A DNA stretch of 64,000 nucleotides from contig JBITNC010000001.1 of assembly GCA_050084985.1 (NCBI GenBank), forward strand, positions 107,322,001 to 107,386,000. Direction: 5' to 3'. This document shows positions 37,079 to 47,815 of this stretch, piece after piece (positions within the stretch are counted from its first letter, which is position 1; each line of letters begins with the position of its first letter). The translations under genes and the position numbers were made by a program. The stretch is from Nageia nagi. Taxonomy: Eukaryota; Pinophyta. Under the pieces are notes generated by a model, which worked only from the letters and a program-made list of their open reading frames with translations, did no database searches and was not told the origin of the DNA.

Positions 37079-38002
37079 GGTCACTTCTAATCTCATGACC
37101 CATACTTTTAAAGGAACATAAATATATTAAATAATTTTGAAAGTAGTGCACATCAGAACTAGTTGATGTAGAGAATTCACTATCTAACAATCTTGGTGGT
37201 ATTCTTGCAATGAATGGAGAGGGGTATTATTTACAAATATGTGATGTCAAATTATAATATATTAAAAACATTAAAAAGCTACTTGTGAATGAGAAGTAGG
37301 CCTAATGAGTTCATTTGAAGGCTAAAAAACATAGAAATGATGCCCTCATTACTCTAACACTACACAATAACTACATAACCAATCTTTCCAAGGCTTGGTA
37401 TTCAGAGAATACATATAAAAAAATATCATATGATTTTCTCCAACACAACTATTAAATAGAAAATGTAAAAAGAAGGAGAGTATTCTAACAAGGTTTCAAG
37501 AACTACCAATCTCAAAGTGGAAGGACTTCCCAATTCATCACAAAGGCATCATTCAATTTATTGTATTTAGATATTCAAAGGGGCAAAGTGAGCATTAGGA
37601 ATTGCCTTCTCAAAGTACATGAATCATTACCTTTGGATATAAATCTATATGGAATGTATCTTATGATTTTACTTCCCTCAATTCTACTTGGAATGGAGTT
37701 AAATATTAAATATCCTTGCCCTTATATTGTAGGCTAGTCTTTGACAAGGTTACAAGCTTCAATGCACACCATGGAGAGAGGAAATAATATATTCATAATT
37801 CTATACTATTGCACCCTCCCATGGTTTCTAGAATGGGATATGAACTCATGCTGGGAGGTCTATAAGAATAAGGAAAAGTAAGGAAGAGGACTCAAATTCT
37901 TATTTAGTAAGGCTTATGATAGCATTCATTGCTTGGTGTATACAAGAAAGGGTCTTTTCAACCAAATAAAATAATATACACCAGACTAAAATGATACTCA
38001 AA
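37079..38002 (+). mobile_element. 924-bp insertion of unknown class in the gypsy-2 right LTR
   Basis: Absent from the left LTR. Flanked by the 8-bp direct repeat TTAATCTT (37071-37078 and 38003-38010). No terminal inverted repeat is evident. One plus-strand frame, with stops, reads like a decayed polyprotein (KKHRNDALITLTLHNNY, LSKAW.SENTYKKI), faintly resembling the gag of Copia elements. Eight-base duplications are typical of hAT transposons, but the ends do not look like hAT. Confidence 0.6.
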
Positions 38003-39230
38003 TTAATCTTATATATCAAATTGAAAATGATAAATAATAAATTATTTCCCCTTTCAAGACAAGGGTACAAGCTTCACATGCAAACTTTTAAATAAAATAA
38101 TAATATGTCTCTTCAACAATGATAATGCTAATGCTAGCAATAAAACACACTAATATGAATTCATAAACCTTTAATATACATTATTTTATTCAAATAATAC
38201 CAAGTAATAACCATGTAATACCAAAGTATCCTTATCTTAGTAAGGCATTATCTAAAAACTAAAAAGTAAAGCACTTGGACTTGAGAAAGGGGGTTTCTCT
38301 TCTCCACAAAGCTTTAAAACCAAATTTTGAGAATAAAATAATGAGATAGTAGTGTGGTAGTTTTTCCTAAGGTTCCTCCATTATTTATTGACAAGGTGGC
38401 TATAATAATTCCAAATAAATGTCCACTCATCTTCAATAAGTTTTATGGAGAAATATGTAGATATTTTATTTCTTTGTGAGGTAGGTCTCAATTAAATTTG
38501 TTGATAAGTGTGGTGACATGAAATACTTTGGACTCTTTTATATTAACTTACAAATTAAGGCCAATTATTTCCCATACCTAAAACAAAGAAACAAAGTAAG
38601 TGGGGATCATATCTCAATTATTTCACTAACTACCAAAATACCTTGTAACATCCAAAAAGTGAAACTAGTGCTTTCTAACTAGCACTCTTACTCTTAAATT
38701 TCACCTCATTTTACTAAAAATCATATGTAAAAATTCAAATTCAAAATAATGTAATATTCCTTACTCTTTTCAGAATAAGTTTCAAAAATGCATAGCAATT
38801 TTTTAACACTCATTTTACTTGTGATGATCCCTTTGTCTTGCATGGTAAAGTCATTAGTGCACACACACACATCCTCACATTCATTATAAAAATTGAAAAT
38901 CATGTTTAATAATTGTACCATGCATCTATATGATCTATGATGGTCATTAGGGTGTGTCAGTGAGCCAACACCAATCATTTCCTTACTCTTACCCTTTCAT
39001 TCTTATCGCTAACTCACCCTTGGTTTTTTGGGTCCTCATTCGTACTTTTTTTCTTGAGTCAACCAATAACCTATTTCATAATATCTCAAAGGAAACATCA
39101 AACCAACATAAATGAAGCATATCTCTATTCAAATTTAGTCATCACATAACATAATTCAATATTAATTTCATTATAATTCTTGATGGTACTCGATTCTTAA
39201 TAGTGCAATTAGGTAGGTCATTACATAGGT

Positions 39231-40606
39231 TGATAAAAAACTTATCATTTTCTAGAGTTCACCTTCCTAAAATTCTACAAATTATGATGGATGCATAAAC
39301 ATGAACCCTCCATTACTATCACTTTATCCATAGTCATTCATTTGATCACAACATTTAGGTTTGGTTTCATCTTCGGGTCTATATCACCCAAGATAGTGTA
39401 CTTTCAAGATTAATCATCATTACCTGATGATAAATCAATACTCGATAATAATCCTCTATATAAATGATATAGGTATACTGTAATCACCCCTAGAATGGTT
39501 TTCATCTCCATTCACTATAGTGTGAAAAGAAGAGATGAATGTGACATAATTCTTCACCTAACATAGTGTAGATTATGCAACTACTATTCCTTATCTTGAA
39601 ATATAAAGACTAATCTACCCATATCTATCTTCTAGCTCCACTAGTGGTATGAATCCTTGTATCAATATATTGAGTATTCAAATGTCTTTAAGAAATGGAT
39701 ACTACTTCTTCATCATGGTCCTTGATTTTTATTTTAAGTTCATTTTAAGTTATTTTACCTTGCCTAGTTCTATATAACTCTATCATTATATAAGAGTAAC
39801 ATCTTCTACATTGTTTAAAAAACATAAAGTAACTTCAATATTAATATTTTCAAGACAAATGAATATCATGCTTTTCAACAATACTTATGTACCTAGATAA
39901 ATTTAAGCATGTTTTAAATATGTTTTGAACATAAATAAACATCTATGGTAATGTAAATAAAATATTCTTATTGCATATAAGAAATAAAATTATCAATATC
40001 ATTTAATATTATACTATAATGGTTCAAAACAAAATGGATACAAGTGTTTCTATATGTAACATTTTTTCCACATGGATATCAAAACCAAAAAGATACTACT
40101 TTACATGAATCCCACTATAAGGAATATAGTAATTGATTGATAGACCCATGATTATATAATGAATATTATCAAATAAATTCTATATTCATGATATCATATG
40201 ATCAAATATTTTTATGATAAGTACTTCTAATAATTTTTCTATTGTCTCTTATATTTATTACTTTATTGTTTATTTAAGATTAGATGACTTCAAAACTCCC
40301 TAACATTTCCCATTTAAGTGGTTACAAGTAATAACCTTTTACTAATATAATTTACTTATTTTTTATCATCCTTAAGTATCTAATATCTATCACTAATTTT
40401 ATCCATCCTCAAATGACATATTGTTATTTAAATTCATCTTAATTCAATTATAATATTTCTTAAATACCTTAACCTTAAGTCATCCTTAAGTTGTAAATTT
40501 GACTTATAACCATTTCTTAATTAGTACATGTGACTACACCTAAATTCACCTTTATCTTCATATCATATAAGGTGCCATATTATAATAATAACATGTTCAC
40601 CTTTAG
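39231..40606. other. AT-rich stretch, possibly a diverged chromovirus LTR
   Basis: No gene seen. A part near 39580-39700 has the same run of short blocks as the gypsy-2 LTR near 17220-17340 (ACTA..CTACCCATAT.TAT and following), but so diverged that the relation is only suggestive. Alternatively, this is the continuation of the gypsy-1 3' LTR after the gypsy-2 insertion. Confidence 0.3.
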
Positions 40607-41819
40607 GTTTCTTAATGTTGGATCTACTTTCACTTTGTCTTAGTTTTTCATATGTTTGTTAATCTCATTAAAAGCCTTTATAAATAATCATACTTGAAGT
40701 TCATTTGGTAAAATCTAATTTTGTTATATTGATATATTCACAATATTAGACTTGTTTAAATATTCCATTAATGTTAAAACAATTATTGAATAAACCCCTA
40801 ATTGAATAAAGATTTGTATGAACACATACCATTATTTTTCAATAAGTACCACTAGTAATCTTATGCATTGAATTATTTCCCCATCATGCTTTTCATCCAA
40901 TTAGTCATTATATTAAATAAATGCTAAAATTTGCAAATGTATGAATCAAAATATTTCAAATACATAACTACAAGTCATTCACCATTTACATAAGGATTTG
41001 ATTAATATCAGAAACTCTTGATATTAAGTTAGGAAGCAAAACTCACATGCTATAAGCCGCACCCAATAATCATTTTATTATATAAAATGTATTGAAGGTA
41101 CATCTTGGTGTTCTAAATAATATATAAAATAATAATTTTCAAATAATAATACATAAAATAATAATGTTTCTTAATGTTGGATTTACTTTCACTTTGTCTT
41201 AGTTTTTCATATGTTTGTTAATATCATTAAAAACCATTATGAATAATAGTACTTGAAGTTTGTCTTAATATGGTAAAATCTAAGTTTGTTGTATTGATAT
41301 ATTCACAATATTAGACTTGTTTAAATGTTCCATTAATGTCAAAATAATTATTTAAAAATTCGTAATTGAATAAATATTTGTATGAACATGTACCATTATT
41401 TCACAATAAGTACCACTAGTCATCTTATGCATTGAATCATTTCCCCATCATACTTTTCATCAAAATAATCATTATATTAAATAAATACTAAAATTTGCAA
41501 ATGTGTGAATCAAAATATTTCAAATACATAATCACAAGTCATTCACCATTTACATAAGGATTTGTTTAACATGAGAAACTCTTGATATTGTGTTACAATA
41601 CTACACATAACCAATTTTGTGTCATCCCATGCATCAATCCATAATATTTTTTTTTTAAAAAACTATATAAATCATGATGTATAAATTGATTCTAAGGGTA
41701 CTATCAAAAAAAGCATCATTTTTTGCACCAATTATAACATCATTCCTTTCATAGTATATCAATGTTCTAAACATCAAATAATTAACATTATACATGATGT
41801 ATAAAGCTTCATTTATAGT

Positions 41820-42020
41820 ATCAAAATAATAGGATGAATGGAATGAGGAGGATTTCTTATTTGCATCATGCATCTTGTCAAACAATTTGTGTTTCTTCTC
41901 TATGCCTCTACATTTTTCATATATGTCTAACAAGGTACTCACAACCACAACATATGATAAGAATTTGATTATAAAAAGTCTTTGATGTATGTATAAACCA
42001 TTTTGCAAATCTCTCAGTTT
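41820..42020 (-). pseudogene. PPR gene fragment inside CACTA-2
   Basis: The minus strand reads MQNGLYIHQRLFI, then YVVVVSTLLDIYEKCRGIEK and KHKLFDKMHDANK. This matches the PLS-class PPR pattern (VHA.IIK.G...DVVV..AL.DMYAKCG.IE.A.KLFDKMP). The DKMHDA wording is shared with the fragments in the larger CACTA element, which suggests a common source gene. Confidence 0.65.
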
Positions 42021-42536
42021 GGTGCATGATTTGAGGATACTAGGAAAGGTGAATTTATTTGGTTGGACTACTAGTAGTGTTTATTGCATTTGGTGAAATA
42101 GTTTCAATGCCTATTAAGGAAATCCATCTCTTTGGTAACATAAAATTATCATATTCAATGAGAAGATGTATCGTTTGATCATACTGTAAAAAATTTCATG
42201 GGCATCCACCAAAATTTGTGAGCCTTTATCAAAATTCATGGGTGATTAAAGCATACAATGCATATTTTGCTTACTACAAAATGAAAATACACACTACTCT
42301 CTATGTTCTTCAACATGTCTTCATCTCCTATAGACCTATATCACTAAAAATGCCCTTATAAAGGGAAAGCTCCTTCATTCACTCATTAATGGAATCATAA
42401 CCACCATGAAAAATCCATCATCCATCAATGGAATGCATTGATGATCGATAGCAGATCATGCCATGGTCTATGTGCATGATCCACACCTTTTTTTCTATTC
42501 TATGTTTAACTTGATGCATTGTTTGATGAAATCAAT

Positions 42537-42640
42537 ACATCAATTGATACATCAAATAATATGTCAACTAATACATCAATCCATACATTGACCAATATGT
42601 CAACCAATGTGTCAACCAATTCATCAACCAATAAGTCAAA
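42537..42640. repeat. 12-bp tandem array inside CACTA-2
   Basis: About nine units of the type ATGTCAACCAAT or ATACATCAATCA. The minus strand therefore gives repeated Asp-Val-Leu-Val/Ile units. A short simple array, probably not coding. Confidence 0.75.
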
Positions 42641-43612
42641 AAATTGGTTTTCTATAGATTGATGTAGACATGCCAAACAATTATGCATCTTGCATCATGA
42701 CATCAAAATGCAATTTGATGATGTATGGTATGATGCAAAATCGTTAAAATGTAGTAGTGTTTGGAAGAAATACCCACATGCTATAAGCTACACCCAAGAA
42801 TCATTTTATTATATAAAATGTATTGAAGGTACATATAGGTGTATTCTGAATAATACATAAAATAATAATTTTCAAATAATAAAATAATAATACATAAAAT
42901 AATAATAGGTTTCTTAATGTTGGCTTTACTTTCACTTTGTCTTAGTTTTTTATATGTTTGTTAATCTCATTAAAAGGCATTACGAATAATAATACTTGAA
43001 GTTCATCTTCATATGGTAAAATCTAAGTTTGTTGTATTTATATATTCACAAGATTAGACTTGTTTAAATGTTCCATTAATGTCAAAATAATTATTGAATA
43101 AACCCCTAATTGAATAAAGATTTGTATGAACATATACCATTATTTTATAATAAGTACCACTAGTCATCTTATGCATTGAATTATTTCCCCATTGTACTTT
43201 TCATCCAATTAATCATTATATTAAATAAATACTAAAATTTACAAATATATGAATCAAAATATTTCAAATACATAACCATAAGTCATTCACCATTTACACA
43301 AGGATTTGATTAACATGAGAAACTCTTGATATTAATTTAGGAAGAAAAAATCACATGCTATAAGCCACACCTAATAATAATTTTATTATATTAAATGTAT
43401 TTAAGGTACATATTGTTTTATTCTAAATAGTACATAAAATAATAATTTTCAAATCCATTCAAGTCAAAGAGGCTCCTACACATTCTTCTTGAAGGTATTC
43501 TCAAAGAGTAATGACTTATCATTCTCAAATCATCATATTGTATATTCTTCACTTGTCAAAAATTCGTTCTAAATTCTTATTATTTGAATATTTTGGAGGC
43601 TTAATGCCCCAA

Positions 43613-43626
43613 GCTTTGATACCAAT
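43613..43626 (-). promoter_or_regulatory. Primer-binding-like site of another LTR element
   Basis: Minus strand reads TTGGTATCAAAGC, the initiator Met tRNA type, with TCCTCA just before it as a plausible LTR end. The LTR would start at 43627 on the plus strand. No second LTR was found in the window. Confidence 0.5.
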
Positions 43627-44239
43627 TGAGGATTTGAGGTTCCTAAAAATAAAGCATTGATTCAAATTGAAGAAAGAGAGTCTCTAGAATTTTAGGCAAA
43701 TTTATATAAATCAAAGATACTCAAAACATGAATTTAACATTATATTTGGATAAAGGATGAAAATAACTTTCCAATAATTATGCACATTCCTAAAATGGAC
43801 TTCTAGATCTCTCAAAAAGTGAATTTGAAGTTTTCAAATGGAAAATAATGTTGCCGAACCTCAAAAAATAATGTAAAATGAAAATGCTAGAGTTCCAATT
43901 ATTTTTGGTTGGCTAGAAGTTGCTAGAGATTTGGAAAAACTACAAAAACAATATTACCACAAAAAAAATAAAAATTCCAAAGTTTTGATAGTATTTGGGT
44001 GCTTGATTTACTCCAAAATCCTAACAAAATTGAAATTTTTGGGGAAATTAAAATTCTAAAGATATATTGATTGGTTTCTAGGGCCAAATTTAGAGGGTTG
44101 TACCTTTTATAGATATTAATAAAATATAGGACTATGACCTATCAAATTTATTAGCATGAAAGTTTCTATTCAATGGTAAAGTTATAGGAAAAAATGGAGG
44201 AAAGAAGGGTTAAAAGATGAGCTTGAAGTAAAAGACTCT
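43627..44239 (-). repeat. Partial LTR of an unassigned element
   Basis: Starts TGAGGATTTG next to the primer-binding-like site and carries a minus-strand TATA-like TCTATAAAAGG near 44105-44115. It is interrupted at 44240 by gypsy-4 and resumes at 49602; its other end is not recognised. Confidence 0.4.
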
Positions 44240-46022
44240 TATTGATTAAGATTGTGTAATATATGCACCGTGAGCAATCTTAACCAAAGTAAATCATGAA
44301 CAGACTATAGTGATAGTCTGATCTCTAGAGAAGGCTGGTTCCTTATCTATTGGGCATAGAGAAAGTAACAGGAAAGGAAATAAAAAGAGTAGAGTGCGAG
44401 GAATTTAAGCAAAAGGGTTAGGGTAACAGGAAAGAAATAAAAAGAGTAGGGTGTGAGGAATTTAAGCAAAAGGATTAGGGTAACAAGAGAGAAAATAAAA
44501 AGGAGTAGAGTGTGAGGAATTTAAGCAAAAGGCTTAGGGTAACAAGAGAGAAAGCAAAGGTGGATCACTAGTTCAGCGCGGGCTTTCATAGTGTGTGAAA
44601 CCTTGGCCTGAATCTAGTGTAGCAGCTATGGTACAAGCTCTCACTCTCTAGTAGTTTCCTAGCTTTACTCTACCATGTAGCAGACATAGTTATACTAGCA
44701 ACCCGCAATTATCATTTAGGAAACAAGCCAAGCTGCCATGATGTAACCAAATTAAGAATGATAATTACGAGTGCTAGATAAGAAAGGTCAAGATGGTATT
44801 ATATTACTGATAAAAACTACAGGTCTTTGAGAATAAATGTAAAGAGCTATACTAGGCTTCCGACCCTTCTTTCACTTTATTTTCATATACTTATACTGTA
44901 GTAACAACAGTTACAAGAATTGCAAAATAGAAATGTTTACAAAAATGGCTTCAAGATTCTAGCCTTCTTTTAACTGATACTACCTACATACACCACTTGG
45001 TAGAATATTACAAAAATGGGGTGGATTATAGATGATACAGCTTCTTGATAACTATGATCTGACCTCTTGCTAACCTCATCTCTACATTCTGGAATGCTCT
45101 ACTCATCAGCTCTGGCTATTTGATCACTCCTTGTTGACCTCATCACTTTTAGGATTCAGTTTCATTCAAAAATGTGAACCTCGTTCTTCCTATGACATCA
45201 TCTCTTACTTCTGGAATGTTCTACTCATCGGCTCTGGCTATTCGATCACTCTTTACTGACCTCATCTTTACATTCTAGAATGCTCTACTCATTGGCTCCG
45301 GCTATTCGATCACTCCTTGCTAACCTCATCACTTTTGGGACCCAATTTCATTCAAAAATATGAACCTCATTCTCCTATGACATCATTTCTTACTTTTGAA
45401 ATGTTCTACTCACCGGCTCTGGCTATTTGATCACTCCTTGCTGACCTCATCATCTTTGAAACTTGATTTCATTCAAAATGTGAACACTATTCTCCCCGTG
45501 ACATCATCTTCATACTTTCAGAATGCTCTACTCACTAGCTCCAGCTATTCGATCACTCCTTGCTGACCTCACCACTTTCAGGCTCTAGTTTTGGGTTAAG
45601 GCCTGAAATCGTTGATGTCATCTCTTCCAAAACACTTTATTTACTGACCCCAGCTTCTCAATTCCCCTTGCTGACCTCATCTCCTTCGAAACCCGATCTT
45701 TACCAAAATGTGACTATCTTATCCTTCGTGACATCATCATTTTATTCTAGAATGCTTTACTTTTAGAATAGTTAATTTACAGGCTCTAGCTTCTTTGATT
45801 ATCTCTTGCTGACCTCACCTCCTCCGAAACCTGAGCTTTTCTACAACTGAGCTTTATCATTTCTTCTGTGACATCATCATTTCATTCTAGAATGCTTTAT
45901 CTATTGACTTTGGCCTATTTTATTTGCTCCAGAAAAACTCCTGGGGATCTTAAAATGAACTCATGATTGCAAATAAAGTACACCGGGTCTTTAATAAAGA
46001 ATTTATTATGTATGAATATACA
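44240..46022 (-). repeat. 3' LTR of gypsy-4
   Basis: Plus strand starts TATTGATTAAG and ends GAATATACA. Contains three copies of a unit of about 60 bp (44366-44560, core GAGGAATTTAAGCAAAAGG) and about six degenerate units of roughly 130 bp (45060-45930, core CTCTACTCA..GGCTC..GCTA). Confidence 0.9.
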
Positions 46023-46270
46023 TTATGGCGACCTTTGAGGGAAAATTTTGCCTTTATTAAAGAGGAATTTAGAACCCAATCTAAAAAAATAATACCAACG
46101 CATTTAGCTATTGCATAAGGTCCAGACCGCATGGATTCAAATTTTTTGTGTTTCCTCGGTTTAGCTCTATCCTCATCCCATTTCAATATCGAATCTCCTT
46201 CTTTGAAAGTATCCAGAGTTGATTTTCGACCATCGAACCACCTTTTACTATTTCATTTCTTCTCTAGAGG
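46023..46270 (-). pseudogene. Integrase C-terminal tail of gypsy-4
   Basis: The minus strand reads KWDEDRAKPRKHKKFESM then SGPYAIAKCVG. This is the GPY/F motif of Gypsy integrase C-termini, just before the 3' LTR. Preceding sequence is gag, so the join marks a large internal deletion near 46270-46334. Confidence 0.75.
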
Positions 46271-46333
46271 TCTTGATATGATTGATTCTGGAGCTCTTTT
46301 GGGATTCAACTTTTCTTTTTGGAATACCGAAGA

Positions 46334-47615
46334 CTAGGGGTTTTTCCCTGATCTCATTTCCATAGCAAAACCTCCTATACCCGTTGGTGCAAAATTCATC
46401 ATGTTCACATCTCGGCTTATGTTGTTAGCTACACTAGGCAGAGGAATGCCCGTACTTCTTGATAAATATTCTTGGTATTGATAAACAGGACATGTGGTTT
46501 GTTCATGAGCATCATTGCAGGCCGAACACAAACCAGAGGCTGACCCTAAAGAGGAAGCTTGGCTTATATCATCATTCAACCCATTTTGAGCCTTTTCTAT
46601 AGCAGGATAAGGATATCTTCTTGCATTGCTTTGTCTACTTAGCATGGTAATCCAGTTTGCCATATTTCTACATAAGTTTCGAAGTTCCTAAATCTCCATC
46701 GATGAAGCTACCCCTTGATTCATATTAGGTTGATGGGGGGCTGGTATGGCCAAGGGAACTCTAGGGACTGGCAAGGTTGATGGCCACTGTTGGATAGGGG
46801 CGGGGATACTAGCCAGTGGTGAGCCAAACTAATTGCTTGAGGTCTCAAAATTTGCTACTGGGTGGTTATTGGAAAATAAGGCATTGGCATGCAACTTGGC
46901 AATTTCCCAACTGTAATAAGATAAAATTTAGCATATACTACTTGTCTATAGACCTTCAGGAAAGTATTTACTCCAAAATTTTGGATTTGTAGAGAGAGAT
47001 CCAAAGGAAAGGCTCTCAGGTAATACATTAAGGCTTGAAATTGCTAAGGCCTGACTGGCATGGGACTCTCACCCAAGCTTTTTGGAATCTAATATTGAAA
47101 TTAGGGATATTTTCTTGCTCATATCTTTTGATTGAAGTGAATTGTGTTAATAAGGAAAAGGGATCTCCTAATTCATTAAATTCCAAGATAAAGGGCTCTG
47201 CCAGCTGAGCCTAAGTGTTTATAGATCTATTAGGAAGGCCCCTGTACTAATCTAAGACCTTTCCCTTGAAATACTGAGCCAGTAATCTCACCATGACATC
47301 TTCATGCTAGATATTATGAATCTTAGCTAGGCCAGTTACATCAACACAATGCTCATAAGCTATTTTCTCTAAAGTTACATCAAACTGTGGAAGGGTTTTG
47401 AAAACATTTGCTAGGATGTCATGCAACATCGCCAGGGCTATTGGTACTCCATTATCCCATTCTGGATAAATATTCTGAGTTGGATTAGCCATTTCAGGAG
47501 AGGTATTTATAGTGTGAAGATTGGATGATTCTAGCTTGGTAAAGGATTTTAGGGAGCTGATACTATTCAGAGACTTGGACTTGATCAGGGTCTTTCTCTT
47601 AGGAGTATCTAACAT
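46334..47615 (-). pseudogene. gag of gypsy-4
   Basis: Starts near 47615. The gag domain (about 47310-47000) shows LAQYFKGKVLD.YRGLP and AQLAEPFILEFNELGDPF with stops between. The C-terminal part (46334-46663) has a zinc-knuckle-like CSACNDAHEQTTC. Several stops, two of them in place of Trp. Confidence 0.65.
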
Positions 47616-47739
47616 TCTAAAATTTGGTGCTTCTTTTGCTACTCTAGTTTTAGATCTTGTTCACATAAACTCTAGGTCGCAAAAGAAAATGAAAGGTTCA
47701 AAAGCACATATGATATTTACAAATAATCTGCTTTAATAC

Positions 47740-47815
47740 ATACCATAGATAGTGCTTCAGCAGAGTCACCAATAAGTTTCTTCGGGTCCCACAAGGCATG
47801 CCAAAAAGAAATACT
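47740..47815 (-). promoter_or_regulatory. Region after the 5' LTR of gypsy-4
   Basis: The minus strand after the LTR reads TTTTTGGCATGCC and then TTGGTGACTCTGCTGA, close to the TTGGCGACTC.(C/G)CTG sequence found just after plant Gypsy 5' LTRs. The exact primer-binding site is uncertain. Confidence 0.45.

Larger units (their letters stand above)
16661..39225 (-). mobile_element. Chromodomain Ty3/Gypsy retrotransposon, gypsy-2 (Tekay/Del-like)
   Basis: Complete outline on the minus strand. The left LTR is 16661-20627, internal region 20628-25403, right LTR 25404-39225 with two later insertions inside. A 5-bp target duplication TAGGT flanks it at 16656-16660 and 39226-39230. The primer-binding site at 25390-25403 (minus reading TTGGTATCAAAG) matches initiator Met tRNA. 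A polypurine tract lies at 20630-20645. LTRs of about 4 kb plus a C-terminal chromodomain fit the Tekay/Del lineage. The coding region has stops and at least three frame changes. Confidence 0.9.
25404..39225 (-). repeat. Right (5') LTR of gypsy-2, split by insertions
   Basis: Pieces 25404-25882, 34870-37078 and 38003-39225 line up with the left LTR. After removing the Copia element and the 924-bp insertion, about 3.9 kb remains, close to the 3967 bp of the left copy. Confidence 0.9.
41596..42759. mobile_element. Small CACTA transposon carrying a PPR fragment, CACTA-2
   Basis: Left end CAATACTACACATAACC; right end, read on the minus strand, CACTACTACATTTTAACG. Over the first 40 bases 30 match by hand count, including ATTTTG and the later CATC blocks. 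Flanks TTA (41593-41595) and TTT (42760-42762) fit the 3-bp duplication of CACTA elements with one later change. The host repeat is uninterrupted in the neighbouring copies, which proves the insertion. At 1164 bp with no transposase it is non-autonomous. Confidence 0.8.
40607..43450. repeat. Three tandem copies of a unit of about 560 bp
   Basis: Copies begin near 40607, 41165 and 42909, each with TTTCTTAATGTTGG and then ACTTTCACTTTGTCTTAG. They share ATTTGTATGAACA, AAGTACCACTAGT and the end TTATATAAAATGTATT. The second copy is split by a 1164-bp CACTA element; without it the spacing is about 580 bp. No coding seen. Confidence 0.85.

Noticed and set aside
45560-46337. Plus-strand open frames in and next to the gypsy-4 LTR
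   Set aside because: Similar frames recur in both LTR copies and come from the internal LTR repeats or oppose the integrase tail.
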